Assembly (NCBI GenBank): GCA_002721895.1
Contig: PBLV01000068.1
Coordinates: forward strand, 6,978-70,977
Source: Verrucomicrobiales bacterium
GTDB taxonomy: Bacteria; Verrucomicrobiota; Verrucomicrobiae; Limisphaerales; UBA1100
Length of the DNA: 64,000 nt
Reading direction: 5' to 3'
Both the position numbers and the translations under genes were made by a program. Of this stretch, positions 36,923-46,563 are shown piece after piece (positions within the stretch are counted from its first letter, which is position 1; each line of letters starts with the position of its first letter). Under the pieces are notes generated by a model that did no database searches, was not told the origin of the DNA, and saw only the letters and a list, made by a program, of their open reading frames with translations.

Positions 36923-37495
36923 GTGCTGCTATGGCGCGAGAAAATCCCGGATAGCTGGCTGCCAAAGGTGTTGAACCATCTGGAGCTGGTGCTGGTGGAT
37001 CATTGTCATTTGGAACGAAAGGCGGCGACGACGGCATTGAGCCTGATGAAATACCGGGAGTTGCAGACGCGGGCGCGAGAGTTGAACGGGATTGCGATGG
37101 AGGAGCTTTCGCATTTCGAGATGCTGCTGGGCCTGTTGGAACGACGGGGGGTGGCGCTGGGGCAACCTTGCTCAAGTCCTTGGATTCATGGATTGATGCA
37201 GGAGGTTCGGCGTGGCCGCAGGGAGCAGGTGATCGACCACTTGATTTGTGCGTCGCTGATTGAGGGGCGGAGTTGCGAAAAGTTCCAGTTGCTGGCGGAG
37301 GCTCTCCGGGGAGTGGATGATGAGGTGGCAGGCTTGTATGCCGGTCTGGTGGAATCCGAGGGTAATCACTACGCAGATTTTTGGCTGATGGCGTGCGACA
37401 TTGACAATGAGGAAGCGCATGTGCGGTTGGACTATTTTTTGGAGAAAGACGCGGAGCTCATCCGCCAGCCACATGAGCTGCCGCTGTTGCATTGA
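36923..37495 (+). CDS. miaE: tRNA-(ms2io6A)-hydroxylase
   Basis: This 190-residue non-heme di-iron monooxygenase of the ferritin-like fold hydroxylates the isopentenyl chain of ms2i6A37 in tRNAs that read codons starting with U. The iron-ligand pattern is visible: VDHCHLERKAATTALSL, MEELSHFEMLLGLLE, LIEGRSCEKFQLL and VESEGNHYADFWLMA, in the usual order. The start is taken as a GTG at 36923, because the first family-like residues follow directly. This leaves a slightly short N-terminus. It is followed 5 bases later by a tRNA gene on the other strand. Confidence 0.92.
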   Translation: MLLWREKIPDSWLPKVLNHLELVLVDHCHLERKAATTALSLMKYRELQTRARELNGIAMEELSHFEMLLGLLERRGVALGQPCSSPWIHGLMQEVRRGRREQVIDHLICASLIEGRSCEKFQLLAEALRGVDDEVAGLYAGLVESEGNHYADFWLMACDIDNEEAHVRLDYFLEKDAELIRQPHELPLLH

Positions 37496-37499
37496 AGAA

Positions 37500-37584
37500 T
37501 GGTGCGGTCAAGAGGACTCGAACCTCCACCCCTTTCGGGACTACGACCTCAACGTAGCGCGTCTGCCAATTCCGCCATGACCGC
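37500..37584 (-). tRNA. tRNA-Leu (anticodon GAG)
   Basis: The minus strand folds into a class II tRNA with acceptor GCGGTCA / TGACCGC, discriminator A and encoded CCA. The anticodon stem CTACG/CGTAG surrounds the loop TTGAGGT, anticodon at 37548-37550 (CTC on the plus strand). A long variable arm (TCCCGAAAGGGG) and the T-loop GGTTCGAGTCC are present. It reads CUC and probably CUU codons. Confidence 0.97.
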
Positions 37585-37692
37585 TGTGAGAAATCAGCTT
37601 GCGCAAAGGGCGTGGGGTGGGCAAGCGTATTTTGAAAGCGGCGCGGAGCTTTCGCCTTGGCGGTGGCGTGCCGGTGCATTTTAATCAAACCC

Positions 37693-40059
37693 ATGACCGA
37701 GATTGACAAAACCCAGCTCGCTGAGGGGCTGCAAGGCAAGTATGGCCATGCAACTGCCGCAGTGGACAAGGGCAATCTCGACTATGCCATTCTTCTACTC
37801 AAGGACATCCTGAAAACAGAGCCGGGCTTTGTCGAAGGCCGGGAAATGCTGCGGGCAGCGCAGAAGGCAAAGAAAGGTGCGGGCGCGGGATTCTTCGGGA
37901 AGATTGTGGGGGCGGCATCGAGCGGACCTGCGTTGGCCAAGGGGCAGATGGCGCTGCGCCGGGAGGATTACAAGACGGCCCTGATTCAGGCGGAGGAAGT
38001 GCTGACGGATGATCCGGAAAGCCAATTGGCCCATCGTTTGTTGGCAGATTCGGCCAACGCGCTGGAAATGCCGCGCACGGCCATGCCAAGTGTCGAAATC
38101 TTGGTGGCGGCCACGCCCGATAACAAGGAGATCTGCCAACTACTCGCCAGCGTCCTGGAACAACTGGGCGATTTTGAGAAGGCGGAGAAGGCGCTTCAGG
38201 ATTTGGTGGAAAAGAATCCGGATGACTTCAAACTTCAGCAGATTTTCAAGGACTTTTCCGCGCGCGCAACCATCAAGCGAGGCAGCTATGAGAGGATTGG
38301 TTCCGGCAAGGCCAGCGTGAATGAAGTGGTGCGTGATCAGGGCGAGGCCAATCGCGTGGCGCGCGAGCAACAGGTCCATAAGTCGGCGGATGTACTGCAG
38401 GACATGATTATTGAGAAAGAAAAGGAGTTTCAGCAGAACACGGCCAACATGCGGCTGGCCACGGAGATCGCCAAACTGAATGTTCAGGCAAAGAATTTCG
38501 ATCGAGCGATGGAGTACTACGATTATGTGTCCACCAACAGCCAGACGGCAGACTCGGCAATCGATCGACTGATTACCGATTGTCACCTTTCAAAGTTTGA
38601 CCATGAATTGTCATTGCTGGACCGCAACGCCGAGGATTATGACGGCCGCCGATTGGCGCTGGAGAAGGAGCGAAAAGATTTCGTACTAAAGGACTGCCGT
38701 AAGCGCGCTGCAAAATTTCCGACGGATTTGGATATCCGTTTCGAGTTGGGAGAAGCCTGCTTTGAGGCGGAGCTTTATGATGATGCCGTGCTGGCGTTCC
38801 AGAAGGCCCAAGGCAACGTTCTCTACAAGCATCGCGCGCAGTGTTATCTCGGCCGGATTTTTGCCGTGCGCGAGATGTACGACTTGGCGGAACGTTCATT
38901 GCTGGCGGCCATAGATGAGCGCCATGGCTTTAACGACTTGCGCAAGGAGGTGCTGTATCACTTGGCAGCCGTCTACGAGAAGATGGGACGCAACGACGAC
39001 GCGTTTGCACGTTATCAGGAGATTTACGAGCACGACGTTAAATATCGAGACGTGGCAAAGAAGGTGGATGTTTACTACACCATTCGGAAGGCAACCGACG
39101 AAACATCAATGGAAGGCACCCCTCAGCCCGCGGCACCTGCAGCAACTCCTGTCGGGGGGGCATCCGCCGCCGCCGCGCCGCGACAGTCGGTGGGCAATGG
39201 GCGCTTTATCCTCCTTCGCCAATTGGGCCGTGGCGGCATGGGTGTGGTATGGCTCGCGCGAGATACGGATTTGGAAGAGGATGTCGCCTTGAAGCTTCTG
39301 CCCGAGGAAATGGCCGCCGATCTCGTGGCACTGAATGAGCTCAAGCGGGAAACCGCCAAGAGCCGTCGCCTGTCCCACCCCAACATTGTGCGCACGCACG
39401 ACCTTGTGCAGATGCCAAACGAACAGCCGTTCATCAGCATGGAATTTGTGGATGGCAAAATGCTGGAGTCCATGCGGCTGGAACAGAACAACCAAGTCTT
39501 TGCGTGGGGGCAGATTGAAAAATACTTCCTGCAACTGTGCGATGCCCTAGACTATGCCCATGGCCAAAAGATCGTTCACCGGGACCTCAAGCCGGCGAAC
39601 ATGATGATCACTGGCGGAGGGCAGTTGAAGCTCGCCGATTTTGGCATTGCCGCATCCATGGTGGATTCGCTTAGCCGTTCCTCAATGCGCAATGTGATCA
39701 GTGGCACGGCCACATACATGAGCCCGCAACAACTGCAGGGCGATGTGCCGCGCGCCACGGATGACATTTACGCACTGGGGGCATCCCTCTATGAACTACT
39801 CACCAGTCGCCCGCCATTTTACACGGGCGACCTGACCTATCAGGTCATCAACGTACAACCCCATGCCATGGGGGATCGATTGGCGGAGATTGAGGTTGAA
39901 AATGCCATCCTACCTTACGTGGAGGAGTTGGTGATGGCGTGCCTGTCCAAGGACAACGCCGGCCGCCCGCAGAATGCGAAAGTCATTGCGGAGTGGATTC
40001 GCAGCAAGGGCGATTCCGAATTGCTGGCTGCAGGCGACGAAGCCGCCGCGGGCGCGTGA
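37693..40059 (+). CDS. TPR protein with C-terminal serine/threonine kinase domain
   Basis: This 788-residue cytoplasmic protein has an N-terminal region of tetratricopeptide-like helical repeats (about residues 10-460, for example ALIQAEEVLTDDPESQLAHR and YHLAAVYEKMGRNDDAFARY). An Ala/Pro-rich linker (about 475-505) leads to a Hanks-type kinase domain (about 510-760) with LGRGGMGVVWLARD, catalytic Lys in VALKLL, IVHRDLKPANMM, LADFGIA, and the activation segment GTATYMSPQQ. All key kinase residues are intact. The order TPR first, kinase last, and no membrane segment, is the reverse of the common bacterial PknB layout. The target and partners are unknown. The ATG at 37693 follows an A-rich stretch without a strong ribosome site. 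Confidence 0.9.
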   Translation: MTEIDKTQLAEGLQGKYGHATAAVDKGNLDYAILLLKDILKTEPGFVEGREMLRAAQKAKKGAGAGFFGKIVGAASSGPALAKGQMALRREDYKTALIQAEEVLTDDPESQLAHRLLADSANALEMPRTAMPSVEILVAATPDNKEICQLLASVLEQLGDFEKAEKALQDLVEKNPDDFKLQQIFKDFSARATIKRGSYERIGSGKASVNEVVRDQGEANRVAREQQVHKSADVLQDMIIEKEKEFQQNTANMRLATEIAKLNVQAKNFDRAMEYYDYVSTNSQTADSAIDRLITDCHLSKFDHELSLLDRNAEDYDGRRLALEKERKDFVLKDCRKRAAKFPTDLDIRFELGEACFEAELYDDAVLAFQKAQGNVLYKHRAQCYLGRIFAVREMYDLAERSLLAAIDERHGFNDLRKEVLYHLAAVYEKMGRNDDAFARYQEIYEHDVKYRDVAKKVDVYYTIRKATDETSMEGTPQPAAPAATPVGGASAAAAPRQSVGNGRFILLRQLGRGGMGVVWLARDTDLEEDVALKLLPEEMAADLVALNELKRETAKSRRLSHPNIVRTHDLVQMPNEQPFISMEFVDGKMLESMRLEQNNQVFAWGQIEKYFLQLCDALDYAHGQKIVHRDLKPANMMITGGGQLKLADFGIAASMVDSLSRSSMRNVISGTATYMSPQQLQGDVPRATDDIYALGASLYELLTSRPPFYTGDLTYQVINVQPHAMGDRLAEIEVENAILPYVEELVMACLSKDNAGRPQNAKVIAEWIRSKGDSELLAAGDEAAAGA

Positions 40060-40094
40060 TTGACGCGGGCGCGTGTCCACGCTATGCCTTCGGC

Positions 40095-40631
40095 ATGAAA
40101 GCAGCCCTTTTCCCTCTTTTTCTTTTCGTCGCATGTACGACCACGTTGGTGGCCGCCGACAAGCCGGTGGTGGTTGAAGTCGCTGGTGTCAAATTCACGG
40201 CACCCGCACAGTGGGCCTCCGAACGTCCAGCCAGCCGCATGCGTGCCGCTCAGTTCAAGGTGCCCGGCCCAAAAGATCTCAAGCCTGCGTCCTGTGTGTT
40301 TTTCTATTTCGGGCCGGGTGGCGCGGGAGGCGCGGAGGCCAACGTCAAACGTTGGCTCGGCCAGTTTGCGCCTGCGCCCAAGGTGAAATCCGACGTGAAG
40401 TCGGAGAAAATCGGGGGTGTTGGAGTGACTCATCTCATCGCCCGCGGCACCTATCTGGACGGCCCTCCATTTGGTGGAGCCAAGATTCCGCGCAAGGATT
40501 ACGCCATGCGCGGGGTCATTATCATGGCCCCTCGAGGCGCGATTTTCATCAAAATGACCGGCCCCAACGCGGTCGTTGAAGGGGCCGAGAAGGCGCTCAC
40601 CGCCATGGTGCAGGGCGCCCTGAAGAAATAG
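40095..40631 (+). CDS. secreted protein of unknown function
   Basis: This 178-residue protein has a signal peptide (FPLFLFVACTTTLVAA). The mature part starts PVVVEVAGVKFTAPAQW and contains CVFFYFGPGGAGGAEANVKR, GGVGVTHLIARGTYLDG, YAMRGVIIMAPRGAIFIKMT and a final helix. It looks like a compact alpha/beta domain of the type found in PVC-group secreted proteins, but I do not recognise a family. It begins 35 bases after the TPR-kinase gene and could be co-transcribed with it. Confidence 0.65.
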   Translation: MKAALFPLFLFVACTTTLVAADKPVVVEVAGVKFTAPAQWASERPASRMRAAQFKVPGPKDLKPASCVFFYFGPGGAGGAEANVKRWLGQFAPAPKVKSDVKSEKIGGVGVTHLIARGTYLDGPPFGGAKIPRKDYAMRGVIIMAPRGAIFIKMTGPNAVVEGAEKALTAMVQGALKK

Positions 40632-40714
40632 CGCTGTTCAATTGGGATGGCATTCCGTCCTGTTTCATGTAACTTCATGGCTCTGCACCCCGAATTCTTG
40701 GGGGAGGCGATCGT

Positions 40715-42382
40715 ATGAGGTTTTATCGCATCGTTTTGATTTGCGTGCTGCTTGCGGGTGGCCTTGGTCTGCGTGCGGGAACCGTGCGGCTGATCAACGG
40801 GAAGAGCTTCACGGGGCTGGTGCGGATTGACGATGAGAATCACCTGATTGTCAGCGGGGCAAAGGGGGAGAAGGTCAGGATACCTCTGGCGCAAGTGGGA
40901 TATGCGAGCTTTGAGCCGCCGGAAAACCTCGGCGCATTGCAGGCCGGCGCACCGCTGCCGGGGCAGGGCACCGGATTGCTGGGAGCCTATTACAGTAGGC
41001 CTTCGCTGAAGGGCCGCGTGGTTTACCGGATTGACGAGACGGTGGATTTCAACTGGGGCATGGACCGGCCGATGTTTGATGTGAATCGGGATTATTTTTC
41101 CATCCGTTGGCTGGGTGAGGTGGAGGCGCCGGTGTCGGGCACGTACACGTTTTACCTGAATGCCAATGATGGCGGTGAGTTGACGGTGGGCGAGGAGTTG
41201 AAACTGGGTCAGTTTGATGAGGACTCCGGTTTTGTGACCAAGGGCAAGATGCAATTGGAGGCGGGTAAACGGTATCCCTTGACACTGGATTTTCACGACA
41301 ACTATGGCATCGCGCATGTCCGACTGGAATGGAGCGGCCCGGGCATTGCCAAGTCACCGATTCCCCGGCGGCAACTGTATCCGCGACTGCCCGGAGCGGA
41401 GAACATTGGGGCGTCGCGGGGTCTGTTGGGATGTTACTACCGCAACCGATTTTTTTACGGTGACGTCAAGGCGCGGGTGGATCCGCAAATGTCCTTTCAG
41501 TGGGACAAGGGGCCGGCCAATGAATTTCCTGCCGACAACTACAGTGTTCGCTGGATGGGCCAACTGCGTGCGAATCGCGATGGCCAGCACCGATTGCACA
41601 TCGTGTGCGATGAAGGCGTGCGGTTGTGGCTGGATGGTCAGCTGGTTGTCAACGAGATGCGCAACAGTGTTCGCCAGGAATTCTCGCCGGTGATGTCGCT
41701 GGAAAAGGGGCGGCGCTACGATGTTCGATTGGAAATGGTCAACCGGGCTGGGGGTCCTGTTTTGAAGATGGAATGGACGGAGCCGGGACGGCCGCGGGCG
41801 GTTGTGCCCGCGGACAATTTGCACGCGACCATGGAGCCGCCTCCACTCCCGGCAAATGTGGAGGAGGCAGATCTGTCGCGAACGCTGGGAGTGTTCACGT
41901 GGGGTGGCTCGCGCATTGTGCGGGGCATTGTCAGTGCGGACGATTCCACCGTGCGTTTTGCCGAGGGCAGCCAGCCACGGCGCATCAGCACTATCAATGT
42001 GTCGCGGATCGTGTTCCAACCCATTCCGGAAAAATTCATTGGCCGATTGACGGACAAGCGGCAGGGTGCCCTTTTAAAGACTGGGGAATTTGTGGAAGGC
42101 AAGTTTCACTCGGTGACGGACGGCAGCCTGCGGCTGGATTCCGTGCTTCTGGGTCGGCGGGCTTATGGGTTGCTCGACGTGTTGGCGGTCCAGATTGAGA
42201 AGCCCGCGCCCAAGCCTCCGGCCAAGGCCCAGTTTGTTGCCCATCTGGAGGATGGCTCCATTTTTCACATTGAAGGCTGCCGTCCCGACGAGGGGCAATT
42301 GCATTTGGATGATCCGACTGTCGGCGAGTTTTCTATTCCGGTTGGGGAATTGGTTTCGCTGGAGCGCATCGAGCGCGAATAA
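40715..42382 (+). CDS. secreted PA14-domain protein with repeated SH3-like modules
   Basis: This 555-residue protein has a signal peptide (LICVLLAGGLGLRA). Two PA14 domains (about 85-215 and 225-375) are recognised by LGAYYSRPSLKG, FSIRWLGEVEAPVSGTYTFY and a second LGCYYRNRFFYG, YSVRWMGQLRANRDGQHRL. PA14 domains bind carbohydrates. Around them are four short beta modules with the pattern LxxGxxFxG...LxL...V: residues 23-65, about 390-430, 447-487 and 505-553. This mixture suggests a surface or periplasmic carbohydrate-binding protein. No catalytic domain is visible. Its end is 12 bases from the convergent prepilin peptidase gene. Confidence 0.8.
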   Translation: MRFYRIVLICVLLAGGLGLRAGTVRLINGKSFTGLVRIDDENHLIVSGAKGEKVRIPLAQVGYASFEPPENLGALQAGAPLPGQGTGLLGAYYSRPSLKGRVVYRIDETVDFNWGMDRPMFDVNRDYFSIRWLGEVEAPVSGTYTFYLNANDGGELTVGEELKLGQFDEDSGFVTKGKMQLEAGKRYPLTLDFHDNYGIAHVRLEWSGPGIAKSPIPRRQLYPRLPGAENIGASRGLLGCYYRNRFFYGDVKARVDPQMSFQWDKGPANEFPADNYSVRWMGQLRANRDGQHRLHIVCDEGVRLWLDGQLVVNEMRNSVRQEFSPVMSLEKGRRYDVRLEMVNRAGGPVLKMEWTEPGRPRAVVPADNLHATMEPPPLPANVEEADLSRTLGVFTWGGSRIVRGIVSADDSTVRFAEGSQPRRISTINVSRIVFQPIPEKFIGRLTDKRQGALLKTGEFVEGKFHSVTDGSLRLDSVLLGRRAYGLLDVLAVQIEKPAPKPPAKAQFVAHLEDGSIFHIEGCRPDEGQLHLDDPTVGEFSIPVGELVSLERIERE

Positions 42383-42394
42383 AGCGGTGTCACT

Positions 42395-43498
42395 TTACGG
42401 TGGCGGGGGATTGACCGATTTCCACCAAGCCTCCCAAAGTTGGTCGCCGCCAAAAATCCAGATCACGGCAGCCAAGGCAATGTAGGGTCCGTAAGGCAGG
42501 CGTCCGGCCCATTCCTCCTTCTTCAGCAGCATCATGGTGATGCCCACCACGGAGCCGATGATGGCGCTGGCCATGAGGGAAAAGACGGTTGCGGACCAGC
42601 CCAGAAAGGCTCCGATGGCACCCATGAACTTGACGTCGCCAAAGCCCATGGCCTCACGAGGAATGACGACTTCGTCGGTGGCAACCTCAAGGTGCCTGAT
42701 GTCCTCCGGGTTAAAGGATTGGGCGCCGATGGTCAGTTGTTCCATGGTGAGGGCGACGGAGGTATCGAAGTAGCAGCGGTCCACCAGTTCCACTTGCCGG
42801 GCCTGCAGGGTAATAGTGTCGGATTTCCGGTAAAAAATTTCCTCGTAAGGCATGGCACCATCGGAAAAGACCAAGGCCTCCTCGGTGAACGTGAGTCGTT
42901 CATCTTCAACCTCGAAGGTTTGTTTTCCAAAGGCAGCCTTGCCGGCGCGTACGACGATATAGACGAGTCCAAAGCCCACGGCGAGTCCGATTAGGCTCTG
43001 GCCAAGGGCAGTCAGGCGGGAATCGGTGGCATGGAGTTGCGGAGCGATGAGGGAACAGGCCAAGCCGGCGCCCATGCCACCAATGGTAATTTCGTCGGGA
43101 ATGATCTGGTAGTCAAAATCGATAAAGGTGGCCACGATGAAGCCGGCTAGGAGGAGGCAAAGGATGGCGGCATGAAGTGCATCGGGACGGAAGGCAAGCC
43201 AAGCTGCGGCAAAGGCGATGCCGGTGAGCAGTTCCACTGCGGGGTAGCGGATGCTGATGGGCTCGGCGCAGTTACCGCAGCGGCCGCGCAGGCGGATCCA
43301 AGCCAGAATGGGAATGTTAAAATACCAGGGGATGGAGTAGCCACACTTGGGGCAATGGGAGGGCGGATGGGAAAGGCTTTGTTCCAGGGGCATGCGGTGA
43401 ATGCAGACGTTCAGGAAACTGCCGATCATGGCCCCGAAGATGAAATAGACGGACGCGAGGAATAACTCCACAAGATCGAGGAAGAGTGGGTCAGGCAT
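42395..43498 (-). CDS. pilD: prepilin peptidase (A24 family) with internal insertion
   Basis: This 367-residue polytopic membrane protease cleaves and N-methylates prepilins and pseudopilins for type IV pili and type II secretion. The DUF2134/GxxxGSF region (GAMIGSFLNVCIHRMP), CPKCGYSIPWYFNIPILAW, the zinc-type CGNCAEPISIRYPAVE, the first catalytic Asp in FIDFDYQIIPDE, and the second in MGFGDVKFMGAIGAFLGW are all present. Between the two Asp segments lie about 120 residues instead of the usual 50, including a soluble part rich in Glu/Thr (EDERLTFTEEALVFSDGAMP). This insertion is not in proteobacterial PilD. The start ATG overlaps the aroE gene by 8 bases. Confidence 0.93.
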   Translation of the reverse strand: MPDPLFLDLVELFLASVYFIFGAMIGSFLNVCIHRMPLEQSLSHPPSHCPKCGYSIPWYFNIPILAWIRLRGRCGNCAEPISIRYPAVELLTGIAFAAAWLAFRPDALHAAILCLLLAGFIVATFIDFDYQIIPDEITIGGMGAGLACSLIAPQLHATDSRLTALGQSLIGLAVGFGLVYIVVRAGKAAFGKQTFEVEDERLTFTEEALVFSDGAMPYEEIFYRKSDTITLQARQVELVDRCYFDTSVALTMEQLTIGAQSFNPEDIRHLEVATDEVVIPREAMGFGDVKFMGAIGAFLGWSATVFSLMASAIIGSVVGITMMLLKKEEWAGRLPYGPYIALAAVIWIFGGDQLWEAWWKSVNPPPP

Positions 43499-44399
43499 AA
43501 ATGGCCTCCTTTAACGCCTCGCGCATGGCCTCGAGGGGCGCGGTTTGGCCGGACCAAATCTCGAGGGCGGTGGCGCCTTGATGAAGCAGCATGCCGAGCC
43601 CGTTGGCGGTGCGGCAGCCGGCTTCGCGGCAGGCGGCGAGAAAAGGGGTCTCAGCAGGCTGATACACCATGTCAAAGGCGGCACGGGCATTGGAAAAGGG
43701 GAAGTTCTCGATGGGCAGGGGATCGTCTTTCTTGAGCCCGAGCGAGGTGGCGTTTATGACGAGATCCACGTTGCCGGTGGGCGGGCCAACAGCGACCTCG
43801 ACAGCGGGGAAGCGTTCGCGGATTTCCCCGGCGATGGCCTCGGCTTTGCTGGTGGTTCGGTTGACAAGGTAGAGGGAGCGTACGCCTACAGAGGCGAGCT
43901 TGAGGGCGGCCACGCGCCCCGCTCCGCCCGCCCCCAGCAGCAATATGCTTTCGCCGCGGACTTCCATGGCCAGATCCTCGCGAAGACTTTGGGTGATGGC
44001 GTCGGCGTCGGTATTGAAACCGTGGCTGCGCAGTTCGGCAGGCGCCATTTCAAAGGCATGGAGGGGCTGCCATTCGCCTCCGGCTTCCCGGCCCTCAAAG
44101 CGGACGGTGTTGACGGCGCCCCATTCACGAGCGGTCTCGTCGAGGACATCCATCATGTCCACGGCCAAGAGCTTGTGGGGCACCGTGAGGTTTAGGCCGA
44201 TGTAATGCATGGCACGGGCACCTTGGATTGACTCGGCCAGTTGTTCCGGACGGACCTCGGCGGCGGTGTAGCGCCAGTCGAGCCCGAGGGCGGCAATGCC
44301 GGCATTTTGCATGGCGGGCGATGCGGAGTGGCGCACAGGATGGCCATACACGGCGCAGTAGCGCGTGCTGGCGGTGATGGGCTGGGGATGTCCCGGCAC
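43491..44399 (-). CDS. aroE: shikimate dehydrogenase
   Basis: This 302-residue cytosolic NADPH-dependent enzyme reduces 3-dehydroshikimate to shikimate, the fourth step of aromatic amino acid synthesis. The substrate site GHPVRHSASPAMQN and catalytic Lys in NLTVPHK are intact, the Asp lies in NTDADAI, and the Rossmann loop is LLLGAGGAGR. The NTD region is preceded by an insertion of about 20 residues (GEWQPLHAFEMAP) that lengthens the linker. It overlaps the prepilin peptidase gene by 8 bases. Functional coupling between the two is not expected. Confidence 0.95.
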   Translation of the reverse strand: MPGHPQPITASTRYCAVYGHPVRHSASPAMQNAGIAALGLDWRYTAAEVRPEQLAESIQGARAMHYIGLNLTVPHKLLAVDMMDVLDETAREWGAVNTVRFEGREAGGEWQPLHAFEMAPAELRSHGFNTDADAITQSLREDLAMEVRGESILLLGAGGAGRVAALKLASVGVRSLYLVNRTTSKAEAIAGEIRERFPAVEVAVGPPTGNVDLVINATSLGLKKDDPLPIENFPFSNARAAFDMVYQPAETPFLAACREAGCRTANGLGMLLHQGATALEIWSGQTAPLEAMREALKEAIYA

Positions 44400-44535
44400 G
44401 GGCGAACTATAGGCAAAGGTGGGGGCGGCAACAACCGGGAAGCGTCACGGAGTTCAGGGGAATGACTTGGAGTCTGCCCATCGGGGCGTCTTGACTTCGG
44501 CGGCGGCTTTTGCAGGATGGGCAACCCAATTGACC

Positions 44536-46476
44536 ATGAATGACAAATTGTTTCCCCCCTCGGCGGCGGCCTCGGAGCAAGCGCATATTGGTTCGCTGGA
44601 GCAGTACCGCGAAACATACGAGCGCTCCATCAATGATCCGGAGGGATTTTGGACGGAACACGCAGAGCGACTTCGGTGGTTTGAGAAGTGGGACAAGTTG
44701 CGGGAATGGGACTACTCCAAGGCCGAGATCAAGTGGTTTATCGGGGGCAAGCTGAACGCGTGTTACAATTGTGTGGATCGGCATGTGGATGATGGGCATG
44801 GGGAGGACACGGCCTTGATCTGGGAGGGGAATGACCCGGGCGAAAGCCGGTCGTTTACCTATGCAGAGTTGCAGGCCGAAGTGCAACGGGCGGCGAACGC
44901 GCTCAAGGGGTTGGGCATTGGGAAAGGGGACCGGGTTTGCATTTACATGCAGATGATCCCGGAATTGACAATTGCGATGCTGGCGTGCGCGCGCATTGGC
45001 GCGGTGCATTCGATTGTGTTTGGCGCATTCACCGCAGACAGCCTAGTGACGCGGATCAATGATTCCGAGTGCAAGGCAATCGTTACTCAGGACACGGGTG
45101 TGCGTGGGACAAAGCAGGATATCCCGATGAAGGCCAATGCGGACTTGGCGGTGGCCAGTACGCCGTCCATTGAGAAGATTCTGGTGGTGCGCCGGACGGG
45201 AGCCGAGGTGTCGATGGCCGAGGGGCGCGACGTGTGGTGGCACGAGGCCTTGTCGGCGGCGGCATCTGAGTGCGAGGCGGAGGCGATGGACGCTGAGGAT
45301 CCATTGTTTATTTTGTACACCTCCGGCAGCACGGGCAAACCCAAGGGGGTGCTGCACACCACGGGAGGCTACCTGACTTACGCGGCGACGACGCATCACT
45401 ACATTTTCGATTATCATCCGGGTGATGTGTATTGGTGCACGGCGGATATCGGGTGGATCACGGGACACTCGTACATCGTGTACGGACCGATGGCAAACCG
45501 CGCGATCACCATGATGTATGAGGGTGTTCCAAATTACCCGGACTTTGGGAGGTTTTGGCAGATCGTGGCAAAACATAAGGTGAACATTTTTTACACGGCA
45601 CCGACGGCGTTGCGGGCGTTGATGAAGGAAGGAGACGATTGGCCGGGGCAACACGATCTCTCAAGCCTGCGTTTGCTGGGTACGGTGGGCGAGCCGATCA
45701 AATCGCCGGAATGGACCTGGTATCACGAGGTGATTGGCCGCGGCAAATGTCCGATCGTGGATACGTGGTGGCAGACGGAGACGGGTGGCATCCTGATCAC
45801 GCCATTGCCGGGAGCCACGCCAACCAAGCCGGGAAGCGCTACCTTGCCGTTCTTCGGAGTGAAACCTGCGCTGGTGGACGACGAGGGTAGCGTGATTGAG
45901 GGCAACGAGGTCAGTGGTAACCTGTGCTTGCTGGAGCCTTGGCCAGGGCAGATGCGGACGGTGTACGGGGATCACCAGCGGTTCTTTGACACTTACTTTG
46001 CCCGGTTTCCCGGAAAGTATTTCAGCGGTGACGGCTGTCGCCGGGATGAGGACGGCTACTATTGGATCACGGGCCGGGTGGACGACGTGATCATTGTTAG
46101 CGGCCACAACCTTGGCACGGCGGAAATCGAGGGTGCCATAGGTGGACATTCGGCGGTGGCGGAGGCAGCGGTGGTTGGCTATCCGCATGACATCAAGGGC
46201 AATGCCATCTACGCCTACGTGACCTTGAAGACAGGCGAGGAGGTTACGGATGGATTGCAGGGTGAGATTGTGAAACAGGTGCGCGCGGCCATTGGGCCGC
46301 ATGCGTCGCCGGAGAAAATTCAGTTTACACCGGGCCTGCCCAAGACCCGCAGTGGAAAGATCATGCGGCGCATTCTGCGAAAAATCGCGGAGGGCGACAT
46401 GGAGAATCTGGGGGACACGAGCACGTTGGCGGATCCCGGGGTGGTGGATGCTCTGGTGGATGGCCGTGTGGGGTGA
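44536..46476 (+). CDS. acs: acetyl-CoA synthetase
   Basis: This 646-residue AMP-forming enzyme activates acetate to acetyl-CoA. It has an N-terminal Acs-type extension ([20 protein letters not shown]), the P-loop-like [48 protein letters not shown], and the C-terminal [11 protein letters not shown] with the lysine known to be acetylated for control. Length matches the family. I chose the ATG at 44536 because upstream codons of the same open frame encode nothing family-like. It is divergent from aroE. Confidence 0.97.
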   Translation: MNDKLFPPSAAASEQAHIGSLEQYRETYERSINDPEGFWTEHAERLRWFEKWDKLREWDYSKAEIKWFIGGKLNACYNCVDRHVDDGHGEDTALIWEGNDPGESRSFTYAELQAEVQRAANALKGLGIGKGDRVCIYMQMIPELTIAMLACARIGAVHSIVFGAFTADSLVTRINDSECKAIVTQDTGVRGTKQDIPMKANADLAVASTPSIEKILVVRRTGAEVSMAEGRDVWWHEALSAAASECEAEAMDAEDPLFILYTSGSTGKPKGVLHTTGGYLTYAATTHHYIFDYHPGDVYWCTADIGWITGHSYIVYGPMANRAITMMYEGVPNYPDFGRFWQIVAKHKVNIFYTAPTALRALMKEGDDWPGQHDLSSLRLLGTVGEPIKSPEWTWYHEVIGRGKCPIVDTWWQTETGGILITPLPGATPTKPGSATLPFFGVKPALVDDEGSVIEGNEVSGNLCLLEPWPGQMRTVYGDHQRFFDTYFARFPGKYFSGDGCRRDEDGYYWITGRVDDVIIVSGHNLGTAEIEGAIGGHSAVAEAAVVGYPHDIKGNAIYAYVTLKTGEEVTDGLQGEIVKQVRAAIGPHASPEKIQFTPGLPKTRSGKIMRRILRKIAEGDMENLGDTSTLADPGVVDALVDGRVG

Positions 46477-46563
46477 AGGTTTGCCGCTTTTCAGAAAGGC
46501 GTGTTTTACACCGTGAATGGGTAATGCTTGCGCCGGGAGCAGGGACTGCCTAGCGTCCCGTCG

